From: Thermocatellispora tengchongensis | Lineage (GTDB): Bacteria; Actinomycetota; Actinomycetes; Streptosporangiales; Streptosporangiaceae | Direction of reading: 5' to 3' | Assembly: GCF_014202315.1 (NCBI RefSeq) | Contig: NZ_JACHGN010000007.1 | Span: forward strand, 70,569 to 134,568 | Length of the DNA stretch: 64,000 bases | Part shown: in pieces, positions 1 to 7,624 of the stretch | Layout of the letters: each line of letters starts with the position of its first letter | Position numbering within the stretch: the stretch's first letter is position 1 | The notes under the pieces: generated by a model | What the model saw: the letters and a program-made list of their open reading frames with translations, nothing else | Database searches by the model: none | What the model was told of the DNA's origin: nothing | Made by a program: the position numbers and the translations under genes

Positions 1-165
1 CGACCGTCGTCGTCACCGTCGTCGTCGGCACGGGCGCTCTGACGCTCCCGGCCGTCGTCATCGCCACGACCGTCGTCGTCACCGTCGTCGTCGGCACGGG
101 CGCTCTGACGCTCCCGGCCGTCGTCATCGCCACGACCGTCGTCGTCACCGTCGTCGTCGGCGCGG
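1..165. repeat. 66-bp in-frame tandem repeat
   Basis: Units begin at 1, 67 and 133. The first two are identical over 66 bp; the third diverges after about 30 bp. They encode the 22-residue Asp-rich repeat of the exported protein and continue past the window edge. Confidence 0.9.
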
Positions 166-362
166 GCGCTCTGGTGCGCCCGGCCGTCGTCGTCGCCGTC
201 GTCGTCACCGTCGTCATCGTCGTCGTCATCGCTCACCGCCATGACGGTGGCGGTCTGGGGAGTGGGGGCGGCCACGGCGGGGGCGGCGAGGGCGGTGCCC
301 GCGGTGCCGAGCCCGAGTGCGATCGCGATGGCGAGCAGCGCCCGCCGGATAGCCGGAGTCAT
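1..362 (-). CDS. secreted Asp-rich repeat protein (3' end beyond window)
   Basis: The frame opens at an ATG (362-360) behind a good ribosome binding site (GGAGGG) and stays open to the window edge, so the C-terminus is missing. Residues 1 to about 30 form a signal peptide (MTPAIRRALLAIAIALGLG, then an Ala-rich cleavage region). The rest is almost only Asp, Gly, Arg and Ser in 22-residue repeats built on DDDGDDDGRGDDDGR and a short RQSARA linker. Such an acidic exported polymer would bind Ca2+ or other cations; that is inference from composition, as I recognise no family. It lies beside a two-component system and shares that system's putative operator (423-449). Confidence 0.75.
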   Translation of the reverse strand, partial: MTPAIRRALLAIAIALGLGTAGTALAAPAVAAPTPQTATVMAVSDDDDDDDGDDDGDDDGRAHQSARADDDGDDDGRGDDDGRERQSARADDDGDDDGRGDDDGRERQSARADDDGDDDG

Positions 363-422
363 TGACCCTCCTGTCGGTGCTCCGCGGCCTTTCCGCGGAT
401 GACTCCAGCTTCCGGGGCGCCG

Positions 423-449
423 GTGAGGCCATCGTGAGGCGAGAATGAG
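423..449 (-). promoter_or_regulatory. putative OmpR-type response regulator boxes
   Basis: Three direct repeats lie exactly 11 bp apart upstream of the Asp-rich gene: GTGAG at 423, GTGAG at 434 and ATGAG at 445 (plus-strand reading; CTCAY on the gene's strand). One helical turn of spacing is typical for tandem winged-helix OmpR/PhoB dimers. The same triplet at the same spacing occurs at 3059-3085. I see no convincing -10 next to this copy. Confidence 0.55.
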
Positions 450-476
450 AGCACTCACATGAGTGACGCAGCGTGA

Positions 477-1136
477 CTATGGGCACAGACGGTAGCCGGT
501 GCCCCTGACGGTCTGGATGCGGTCGTGGCCGATCTTGCGGCGGAGGTAGCGGACGTAGACGTCCACCACGTTGGAGCCGGGGTCGAAGTCGAAGCCCCAG
601 ACGTGGCTGAGAAGCTGCTCGCGGGTGAGCACCTGGTCCGGATGGCGGCAGAACACCTCGGCCAGGGCGAACTCGCGGGTGGACAGGTCCACCACGCGCT
701 GCCCGACCCGTACGCGGCGGGCCCGCAGGTCCAGCGCCAGGTCTCCGACGCGCAGCACGGTCACCTCGGGCACGCGGTCGCCCCGCAGCCGCAGCCGCAC
801 GCGTGCGAGCAACTCCTCGAACGCGAACGGCTTGGCGATGTAGTCGTCGGCGCCCCCGGTGAGGCCGGCCACGGTGTCGGCCACGCTGTCGCGGGCGGTG
901 AGGATGATGACCGGGATCGTGGCGTGTTCCTCGCGCAGGCGGCGCAGCACGGCGAACCCGTCGCGCCGGGGCAGCCCGATGTCCAGGATCAGCAGGTCGT
1001 ACTCGCCGCCGGCGGCGTGCTCGTACGCCTCCACGCCGTCGGCCACGACGGTGGTGACGAAGCCGTTGCCGCGCAGGCCCTTCTCCAGGAAGGAGGCGAT
1101 CCTGGCCTCGTCCTCGGCGATGAGAATCCGGTTCAC
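477..1136 (-). CDS. OmpR/PhoB-family response regulator
   Basis: This 219-residue transcription factor has an N-terminal receiver domain (acidic pocket in AEDE, phosphoacceptor Asp52 in LILDIGLP, Lys102 in YIAKPF) and a C-terminal winged-helix DNA-binding domain ending VRGTGYRL. I chose the GTG at 1136 because it overlaps the kinase stop codon as GTGA, the usual translational coupling; an upstream start at 1169 would overlap the kinase by more and adds a non-family extension. It is the partner of the histidine kinase and probably binds the 11-bp-spaced boxes at 423-449 and 3059-3085. Confidence 0.93.
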   Translation of the reverse strand: MNRILIAEDEARIASFLEKGLRGNGFVTTVVADGVEAYEHAAGGEYDLLILDIGLPRRDGFAVLRRLREEHATIPVIILTARDSVADTVAGLTGGADDYIAKPFAFEELLARVRLRLRGDRVPEVTVLRVGDLALDLRARRVRVGQRVVDLSTREFALAEVFCRHPDQVLTREQLLSHVWGFDFDPGSNVVDVYVRYLRRKIGHDRIQTVRGTGYRLCP

Positions 1137-2581
1137 CGGGCCAACTCCTCCGTACGTTCGTCCCCGCACGGTTCGCAGCAGTCGTCCTCCGCTCCGTTCC
1201 CGGCCGGCGCGGGGAAGGGGTCCTCGGCCGGGACGTAGGGCAGGGTGATGACGAACAGGGCGCCGCCGCCCTCGGCCTCCTCGACGTGCGCGTGGCCCCC
1301 GTGCGCCTCGGCGATCGAGCGTACGATCGCCAGGCCGAGGCCCGCGCCCTGGTGCTCGCGGCTCCCGTCGCGTACGAACCTGGTGAAGATGCGCTCGCGG
1401 TCCTCCGGACGCACGCCGGGGCCGGAGTCGCGCACCCAGAAGAGGACCGTGTCCGCGCGCAGCGCCGAGCCGACGGCCACGACGTCGCCGGGCGTGGTGT
1501 GCCGGACGGCGTTGGCGAGCAGTTGCATCAGGGCCTGGGTGATCCGCTGGCCGTCGGCGCGGATGCGCGCGTCGGCGACCTCGTCCACGCGCCAGTTGCG
1601 CTCGCCGAGCGCGCGCGCCTTGGCGAGCACGCTGAGCGTGAGGTCGGCGGGTTCCACGTCGTCGAGCACGACGAAGTCGGGTTGTCCGGCCTTGGCGAGG
1701 GTGAGCAGGTCGTCCACGATGCGGTGCATGCGGGCCAGCTCGTCGGTGACCAGCGCGATCGTCTCGGCGCGGTCGGCGGGGTCGTCGCCCATGAGCTCCA
1801 GGTGGCCGCGGATGACCGTGATGGGGGTGCGCAGTTCGTGGCCGGCGTCGTCCACGAAGGCCCGCTGCGCGGCGAAGGCGTTCTCCAGCCGGTCCAGCAT
1901 GTGGTTGAAGGTGGCGGCGAGCGCGGCCACGTCGTCGTTGCCGGACACCTGGAGGCGCCGGGTGAGGTCGGTGGAGTCGCTGATGCGCTCGGCGGTCTGC
2001 CGGACCAGCCGTATCGGCGCGAGCACCCTGCCCGCGACCAGCCAGCCCGCCGCCCCGGCCAGGGCCAGGGCGACCAGGGCGGTCACGGTCAGGGCGCGCA
2101 TCGCGTCCATGACCTCTTCGCGCTGGTAGTCGTAGAAGGCCACGATCACGAACGCCCCGGAGCGCCGTCCGTCGCTCACGGGCACGACCGCGTAGCGCAC
2201 CTGGCCGGCGGCGCTGTCGGCCCAGCCGTACTCGGCCTTCTCGGCCGCGGCCATGCGGGCCACGAGCGCGTCGTCGGTGTCGATGCGGGCGAGCGGGGCC
2301 GCGAAGGTACGCCGGTCGGCACGGCCGTCGAGGATGGTGAAGAAGGTCTCGTAGCGGTCGGGCGCGTTGACCTGGAGGTGCCCGGTGAGCACCCGTTCCA
2401 CGTCGCGCTCGGGCGAGCGCTCGGCGTACAGGCGCAGCTTCTGCACCTCGTTGAACAGCTCGGCGTTCACCCGGTCCTCCACCCGGGTGAGCAGGATGTG
2501 CCAGGTGGAGAAGACCGAGACGGTGAGCGCGAGCGCGGCGACGAGCAGCACCCAGCCGACGATGCGGGCGCGGGCGCTCAC
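1133..2581 (-). CDS. sensor histidine kinase
   Basis: The 482-residue membrane kinase has a transmembrane helix at about 7-29, an extracytoplasmic sensor region of about 130 residues, a second helix at about 163-183, a HAMP linker, a HisKA dimerisation domain with His248 in DDAGHELRTP, and a HATPase domain with an N box (QLLANAVRH) and G boxes (DSGPGV, GAGLGLAI). It should autophosphorylate at His248 and pass phosphate to the coupled regulator. The GTG start at 2581 lies 27 nt after the upstream anchored protein, so the three genes look like one operon. The sensor domain resembles no ligand-binding family I can name. Confidence 0.93.
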   Translation of the reverse strand: MSARARIVGWVLLVAALALTVSVFSTWHILLTRVEDRVNAELFNEVQKLRLYAERSPERDVERVLTGHLQVNAPDRYETFFTILDGRADRRTFAAPLARIDTDDALVARMAAAEKAEYGWADSAAGQVRYAVVPVSDGRRSGAFVIVAFYDYQREEVMDAMRALTVTALVALALAGAAGWLVAGRVLAPIRLVRQTAERISDSTDLTRRLQVSGNDDVAALAATFNHMLDRLENAFAAQRAFVDDAGHELRTPITVIRGHLELMGDDPADRAETIALVTDELARMHRIVDDLLTLAKAGQPDFVVLDDVEPADLTLSVLAKARALGERNWRVDEVADARIRADGQRITQALMQLLANAVRHTTPGDVVAVGSALRADTVLFWVRDSGPGVRPEDRERIFTRFVRDGSREHQGAGLGLAIVRSIAEAHGGHAHVEEAEGGGALFVITLPYVPAEDPFPAPAGNGAEDDCCEPCGDERTEELAR

Positions 2582-2608
2582 CGTGGCACGCCCGCCGCGG
2601 CCGCCCGC

Positions 2609-3034
2609 TCAGTCATCGTCGTCTCCGCCCTCTCCGCCGTCGTCGTCATCGTCGTCTCCGCCGTCGCCTCGGGGCGGCGCGGGCGGATCGACCTGCTTGG
2701 AGTCGCCGGTTTTGCGGGAGGAGGGGGTCTTGGCCGGCGGTGTCGCGCTCGGCGAGGGGGTGGCGGTCGCGCCGGGTGAGCCGTCGGTGGCTCCGTCGCG
2801 GGGGCCGTCCTTGGCGGCGGGGTCGTCCTTGGCGGCGGGGTCGTCCTTCGCGGCGGGGTCGGCCGCGGCGTTGGACCTGCCGCGGTCGCTGGGCTCGGGG
2901 GACGGCGTGCTGGAGATGACGATGGCGCCGCCGAGGTTGGGCGGGTCGGCGCCCAGGGCGACGACCAGCCCGGCCATCGCGAACGCGGCGGTGAGGGCGC
3001 CGAGGATGGCTGTCACGACGGGAAGGCGGCTCAT
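2609..3034 (-). CDS. membrane-anchored Pro/Asp-rich protein
   Basis: The 141-residue product starts MSRLPVVTAILGALTAAFAM, a single N-terminal membrane segment without a clear cleavage site. A low-complexity extracytoplasmic part follows, with three DPAAKD repeats and a poly-Asp/Gly C-terminus (DDDDDDGGEGGDDDD). The start at 3034 was chosen because a TACGGT -10 (3042-3047) is only a few bases upstream, so the mRNA would be nearly leaderless. It is the first gene of the two-component operon and resembles the exported Asp-rich protein at the left edge in composition. A role as an accessory or target of the kinase is inference. Confidence 0.65.
   Translation of the reverse strand: MSRLPVVTAILGALTAAFAMAGLVVALGADPPNLGGAIVISSTPSPEPSDRGRSNAAADPAAKDDPAAKDDPAAKDGPRDGATDGSPGATATPSPSATPPAKTPSSRKTGDSKQVDPPAPPRGDGGDDDDDDGGEGGDDDD
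2808..2861. repeat. 18-bp tandem repeat, three copies
   Basis: Copies begin at 2808, 2826 and 2844 and encode the DPAAKD repeats of the anchored protein; the third differs by one base. Confidence 0.85.
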
Positions 3035-3041
3035 GCCTGCC

Positions 3042-3085
3042 ACCGTAGGCCGGGATCTGCGAGAACGCGGTGAGACGACGATGAG
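3042..3085 (-). promoter_or_regulatory. promoter and regulator boxes of the two-component operon
   Basis: GCGAG (3059), GTGAG (3070) and ATGAG (3081) repeat at 11-bp spacing, matching the boxes at 423-449. They sit directly upstream of a TACGGT -10 (3042-3047) where a -35 would be, as expected for activation by an OmpR-type regulator. The likely transcription start falls within a few bases of the start codon at 3034. Confidence 0.55.
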
Positions 3086-3181
3086 AAGGCTCTCATGTTC
3101 GCCCCTGGTGGAGAGCCGGCGGCAGGACACCGGACAATAGCCACATTGTTCACTCGGGCCGCGAGGTGATCTCCAGCGGGC

Positions 3182-3214
3182 TAGGATACGTGGGGTTAGG
3201 TTAGCCTTACCTGA
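3182..3214 (+). promoter_or_regulatory. siderophore operon promoter with IdeR/DmdR1-type iron box
   Basis: TTAGGTTAGCCTTACCTGA at 3196-3214 matches the actinobacterial iron-box consensus TTAGGTTAGSCTAACCTAA at 17 of 19 positions. A TAGGAT -10 lies at 3182-3187, so the box covers the probable transcription start. Fe2+-bound DtxR-family repressor should block transcription when iron is sufficient. Confidence 0.88.
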
Positions 3215-3229
3215 TCCACGGAGGTGCGC

Positions 3230-4444
3230 GTGCGGCTGTACGTCACCGCGCTCAAACCGACCGACTCCGTCACCGACGGGTTCCTGCCCGCCGCCCGTGC
3301 CCTCGGCTGCGAGATCACCCTACTCACCGACCGGCCCGAGCGGCACGGTCAGGCCGCGGAGACGCCCGGTACGGAAGTGCTCGACTGCGACGTGCGCGAC
3401 CCGCGCGCCGTGATCGACACGATCGCGCACCACCACCGGCCCGACGCGATCTTCACCAACTCCGACCACATCCAGGCCGAGACCGCGCTCGCCGCGGCCT
3501 ACTTCGGGCTGCCGGGCAAGGACTGGCGGGCCTGCGCCTCGGCCAAGAACAAGGCGCTGGCGCGGCGGGCGCTGGCCGAGGCGGGGGTCGAGCGCGTCAG
3601 GTCCGTACGCCTCGCGCCCGGCCAGGCGGCCGACCCCGCGGCCGTGCCGCTGCCGGCCGTGGTCAAGCCGCGCGAGGGCGTGGCCAGCGAGGACGTCGTC
3701 CTGGTGCGCGACGCCGCCGAGCTGGCCCACGCCGTACGCGAGATCGGGGCCCGCCGTCCGGGCGAGGCCCTGGTGGTCGAGGAGTACCTGGAGGGGCCGC
3801 TGCGCACGCTGGAGACCCTGGGCGACGGCCGTACCACCCGGGTGCTCGGCGGGTTCGCCACCACGCTCGGCCCGCTGCCGCACTTCGTGGAGGAACGCCT
3901 GGACTGGCGGCCCGGCCCGCGCGAGGGCGAGGAGCACGTGCTGTCCGCGCTGAAGGCGCTGGGCGTGGGCTTCGGCGCCTGCCACACCGAGTACGCGCTG
4001 ACCGCCGCCGGGCCGCGGATCATCGAGATCAACTACCGGGTGATCGGCGACCACTGCGACTTCCTGCTGGCCGACCTGCTCGGCGTCCCGCTGTTTGAGT
4101 GGATCTTGCGGGTGCACCTGGGCGAGCCGCTGGCGGTCGCCGAGCCCGAGCCGGCGCCGGCGTACGCGACGGCGCTGAGCGTGGTGGCCGAGCGGTCCGG
4201 CACGATCACCGCCGCGCCCCCGCCGGTCACGCCCGAGCCGGGCGAGGCGGTGCGGCTGTGGCACCGGCCGCTGCGCGCTGTCGGCGAGCGCGTGGAGGTC
4301 GGCCACACCAACCGCGACTACCTCGGCATCCTGCGCGCGATCGGCCCCGGCCCGGCGGCGGTGGACGCCGCGCTGGAGGCGTTCCGCGCCGCGCACCCGT
4401 GGACCATCGCCGGCGCCGAGCGCCCCGCGGAAGCGGCGCCGTGA
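3230..4444 (+). CDS. ATP-grasp ligase of siderophore synthesis (PvsA-like)
   Basis: This 404-residue ATP-grasp enzyme should join a carboxylate to an amine through an acyl phosphate. It has an N-terminal Rossmann-like part, a nucleotide-binding core (VVKPREGVASEDVV, then VVEEYLEGPL) and the metal-binding end of the fold (RIIEINYRVIGDH). The GTG at 3230 is favoured because GGAGG (3220-3224) is 5 nt upstream; the GTG at 3224 overlaps that site. It is the first gene after the iron box and overlaps the next gene by 4 bp. In vibrioferrin synthesis an ATP-grasp enzyme (PvsA) works with two IucA/IucC synthetases and a decarboxylase, the set found here. The actual substrate is unknown. Confidence 0.8.
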   Translation: MRLYVTALKPTDSVTDGFLPAARALGCEITLLTDRPERHGQAAETPGTEVLDCDVRDPRAVIDTIAHHHRPDAIFTNSDHIQAETALAAAYFGLPGKDWRACASAKNKALARRALAEAGVERVRSVRLAPGQAADPAAVPLPAVVKPREGVASEDVVLVRDAAELAHAVREIGARRPGEALVVEEYLEGPLRTLETLGDGRTTRVLGGFATTLGPLPHFVEERLDWRPGPREGEEHVLSALKALGVGFGACHTEYALTAAGPRIIEINYRVIGDHCDFLLADLLGVPLFEWILRVHLGEPLAVAEPEPAPAYATALSVVAERSGTITAAPPPVTPEPGEAVRLWHRPLRAVGERVEVGHTNRDYLGILRAIGPGPAAVDAALEAFRAAHPWTIAGAERPAEAAP

Positions 4445-6021
4445 GCGGCGCGGTCAGCGCGGCGCCGGAGCGGGGCGGCGCGGAGGCGTACCTGGCCGCG
4501 CGGGTGCTGAACGCGCTGCTGCGCGAGGACTACGGCGGGCTGTCCGCGCGGGTCGCGCACAGCAAGGACGGGGTGGCGGTCCACCTGCCGGGCCGCCCCG
4601 GCGCCACGATCCGGCTGTCGCCGGGCGGGCTGTTCCAGGACTACGTGGTGGCGCCGGACGAGCGCCCGTCGCTGCGCACGGTGCTGGACGCCCTGGCCGA
4701 GGTGGCCGACCCGGCCGACGCCGAGGGCGTGCGGGCGTTCGAGGCGGAGTGCGCGGCGGCGCTGCGCGCGCTGGAGCTGCACGAGACCCGGCGGGAGGCG
4801 GTGCTGGCCGGAATCGACCGGGGCGACCCGCTGCGGTACGAGACCCTGGCCGCGTTCGTCGATCACCCGGTCTACCCCACCGCCCGCGCCCGGCACGGGC
4901 TGTCCGACGCCGACCTGCGGGCGTACGCGCCCGAGTTCGCGCCGGAGTTCGAGCTGCGCTGGGCCCTGGTCCCGGCCGGGCGGGTGCGGGCGACCGCCCC
5001 GCTCCCGTGGCGGCCCCCGGGGGCGCCCGAGGGGGAGGCGGTGTTCCCGGTGCACCCGCTGTCGGCGGCGGCGGTGGCCGAGATCCCCGGGGTCCGGCTG
5101 CTCCCGGAGCCGCATCTGGCCGTGCGGCCGACGCTGTCGATGCGCACGGTCGCGGCCGGCGCGCGTACGCACCTGAAGCTGCCGCTCGCCACCAGCACGC
5201 TCGGCCTGCGCAACCGGCGCTCCATCAAGCCGGGCACGCTCGCCGACGGCGCCGCCGCCGAGCTGCTGCTGCGCGAGATCGCGGCGCGCGAGCCCGCGGC
5301 CGGGGGCCGGATCGCGCTGGCGGAGGAGCAGGAGCACGCGCACGCCGGGCACGAGTACCTGGCCTGGATGGTACGCCGCCTGCCGCCGGGCGAGATCGTG
5401 CCGGTGGCGGGCCTGCTCGCCCCCGCGCCGGGCGGGCGCACGGTGATCGAGGAGGTCTCCGGCGGCGACGTGGCGGGCTTCCTGGCCGACTACCTGACCG
5501 TGCTGCTGCGCTGGAACGTGACGTTGTTCGTGCGCTACGGGGTGGCGCTGGAGGCGCACCAGCAGAACCTGGCCCTGGTGCTCGGCGACGGCCCGCCCAC
5601 CCTGCTGATCAAGGACAACGACGGGCTGCTCGCCTCGCCCGGCAGGCTGCGCGAGGCTGGCGTCACGGTGCCGGAGTTCGCCGACCCGCGCATGTTCGGC
5701 GACGACCCGCACGCCCTGGCCGACGTGTTCGTGACGATCACGCTGCACCTCGCGGCGGCGGCGGTCGCGTTCGGCGCGCTGCCCGGCGGCCTGGCGCGCA
5801 AGCTGCTGACCGACACGCTGGGCGCGGCGCTGGAGGAGCACGGCGACCACCCGATGGCCCGGCTGCTGCGGGCCCGCACGCTCGACGCCGCCCGCCTCGT
5901 CGGCAAGTCCATGATCACCGCGGGCACGCTGGTGGCGAAGTCCCGCACCGGCGCCGCCGACGTGAACAAGTACTACGGCACCAGCGGGCCGAACTACCTG
6001 CGCCGCGCGCCCGGCCACTGA
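4441..6021 (+). CDS. NRPS-independent siderophore synthetase, IucA/IucC family (first copy)
   Basis: The 526-residue enzyme should adenylate a carboxylate such as citrate or 2-oxoglutarate and condense it with an amine or alcohol. Family landmarks are the SMRT motif (LRPT..LSMRTV), LKLPLATSTLGLRN, the EAHQQN catalytic-loop motif and an FhuF-like C-terminal part. The usual HPWQ motif is HPLS here (VFPVHPLSAA). The GTG start overlaps the upstream stop as GTGA, so translation is coupled to the ATP-grasp gene. A second family member follows after 46 nt. Confidence 0.87.
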   Translation: MSGAVSAAPERGGAEAYLAARVLNALLREDYGGLSARVAHSKDGVAVHLPGRPGATIRLSPGGLFQDYVVAPDERPSLRTVLDALAEVADPADAEGVRAFEAECAAALRALELHETRREAVLAGIDRGDPLRYETLAAFVDHPVYPTARARHGLSDADLRAYAPEFAPEFELRWALVPAGRVRATAPLPWRPPGAPEGEAVFPVHPLSAAAVAEIPGVRLLPEPHLAVRPTLSMRTVAAGARTHLKLPLATSTLGLRNRRSIKPGTLADGAAAELLLREIAAREPAAGGRIALAEEQEHAHAGHEYLAWMVRRLPPGEIVPVAGLLAPAPGGRTVIEEVSGGDVAGFLADYLTVLLRWNVTLFVRYGVALEAHQQNLALVLGDGPPTLLIKDNDGLLASPGRLREAGVTVPEFADPRMFGDDPHALADVFVTITLHLAAAAVAFGALPGGLARKLLTDTLGAALEEHGDHPMARLLRARTLDAARLVGKSMITAGTLVAKSRTGAADVNKYYGTSGPNYLRRAPGH

Positions 6022-6067
6022 CCACATCACCTGATCCGAGAAGGATCCAAGAAGGAAGGCTCCATAC

Positions 6068-7624
6068 GTGGACAGCCTCGTGCTCGATTCCCCCGTCTCC
6101 GTCGCCGACGACGTGACGCTGGCGGCCCTGCTGCGCTGCTACGCGCGGGAGGTGGCGGGCCCGCGCGGCGCGGCGCGTACGGACGGCGCCCACCTGCTGC
6201 TGCACGCGGCCGGCGCCGAGATCCGGGTGCGGGCGGCCGGCGGGATCGCGCTGCGGTTCACCGGCGCGCCCGAGTACCGCGAAGACGGCGGCGAGTGGCG
6301 CCCGCTCACCGTCGAGCGGATGGTCCGGCTGGTGGAGCGGGAGCTGGACGGGAGCAACGAGGAGTTCGCCGGGCAGGTGGCCGGCAGCCGCGAGGCGCTG
6401 GCGCTGATGCTCAAGGCCCGCGCCGACGCCGAGCCGCCACGCGACCGCTGGCTCGCCTCGGAGCAGGCGCTGGTGTTCGGGCACCCGTTCCACCCGAGCC
6501 CGAAGGCGCGGGGCGGCGAGGACTGGCCGGCGTACGCGCCGGAGGCCCACGCCTCCTTCCCGCTGCGGATGCTCGCGGTGCGGCGCGACCTGCTCGCCGA
6601 GGCGGGCGACACCGCCGTGCTCGACGCGGCCCACCCCGCCCCGGAGGGCTACGCCGCGCTGCCCGCCCACCCCTGGCAGCTCGATCTGCTCGGCTCCGAG
6701 CCGGCCGCCGCGCTCGCCGACGGCCGCCTGCTCGACCTCGGCCCGGCCCCGCGCCACGTCGTGCCCACCTCGTCGGTGCGCACCGTCTGGGACCCGGCGA
6801 CCGGGATGTGCCTGAAGTTCAGCCTGGACGTGCGGATCACCAACTGCGTGCGCAAGAACGCCTGGTACGAGCTGGCCGGCGCGGTCGCGCTCACCGAGCA
6901 CCTGACCCCGGTCTTCGCCGACCTCGCCGCCCGCGTCCCCGGCACCCGCTGGCTGCCCGAGCCCGGCTACCGCTCCGCGGCCCTCGGCACCCGGCTGCTG
7001 GAAGGGCTCGGCGTGATCATCCGGGCCGACCCGCGCACGGTGGTCTCGCCCGGTGTCACCCCGGTCCTGGCGGGCGCGCTGGCCGCGGGGCACCTGCCGC
7101 CGCGGGCGCACGAGGAGCCGGAGCGGTGGTGGGCGGCGTACGTGGCGCGGGTGGCGCCGCCGGTGCTCGACGCGTACTTCCGGCACGGGGTGGTGCTGGA
7201 GCCGCACCTGCAGAACGTGCTGGCCGGGCTGGACGAGCGGGGCATGCCGGTGGAGGCCGTCTTCCGCGACCTGGAGGGCACCAAGCTGCTGCCCGGCCAC
7301 CCCGCGCTCGCCGCGCTGCCGCCCGGCGTGGCGGGGCCGCTCACCTACGACGCCGACCGGGGCTGGAACCGGGTGGTGTACTGCCTGGTGGTCAACCACC
7401 TCGCCGAGATCGCCGCAACGCTGGCCGCGGGCTCGGAGCGGGCGCTGCGGCGGCTGTGGCGCCTGGCCGCGGAGGTGCTGGAGGACCATCCCGGCGAGCG
7501 GATGCGGGAGCTGCTCACCGGCCCGGCCCTGCCCGGCAAGGCCAACCTGGGCGTGCGCTGGTCCCGCTCGGCCGACCGCGCCGCGGGCTACGTGCCGGTG
7601 CCGAACCCGCTGGCGGCGTCATGA
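6068..7624 (+). CDS. NRPS-independent siderophore synthetase, IucA/IucC family (second copy)
   Basis: The 518-residue enzyme has the full set of family motifs: AHPWQLD, TSSVRTVWDP, the phosphate-binding segment LKFSLDVRITNCVRKN, and EPHLQNVLAG followed by FRDLEGTKLL. It should form a second amide or ester bond in the siderophore. The GTG start at 6068 has a GAAGGAAGG ribosome site a few bases upstream. The stop overlaps the decarboxylase start as ATGA. Two different synthetases in one operon imply two successive condensations, as in vibrioferrin or staphyloferrin B synthesis. Confidence 0.9.
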   Translation: MDSLVLDSPVSVADDVTLAALLRCYAREVAGPRGAARTDGAHLLLHAAGAEIRVRAAGGIALRFTGAPEYREDGGEWRPLTVERMVRLVERELDGSNEEFAGQVAGSREALALMLKARADAEPPRDRWLASEQALVFGHPFHPSPKARGGEDWPAYAPEAHASFPLRMLAVRRDLLAEAGDTAVLDAAHPAPEGYAALPAHPWQLDLLGSEPAAALADGRLLDLGPAPRHVVPTSSVRTVWDPATGMCLKFSLDVRITNCVRKNAWYELAGAVALTEHLTPVFADLAARVPGTRWLPEPGYRSAALGTRLLEGLGVIIRADPRTVVSPGVTPVLAGALAAGHLPPRAHEEPERWWAAYVARVAPPVLDAYFRHGVVLEPHLQNVLAGLDERGMPVEAVFRDLEGTKLLPGHPALAALPPGVAGPLTYDADRGWNRVVYCLVVNHLAEIAATLAAGSERALRRLWRLAAEVLEDHPGERMRELLTGPALPGKANLGVRWSRSADRAAGYVPVPNPLAAS

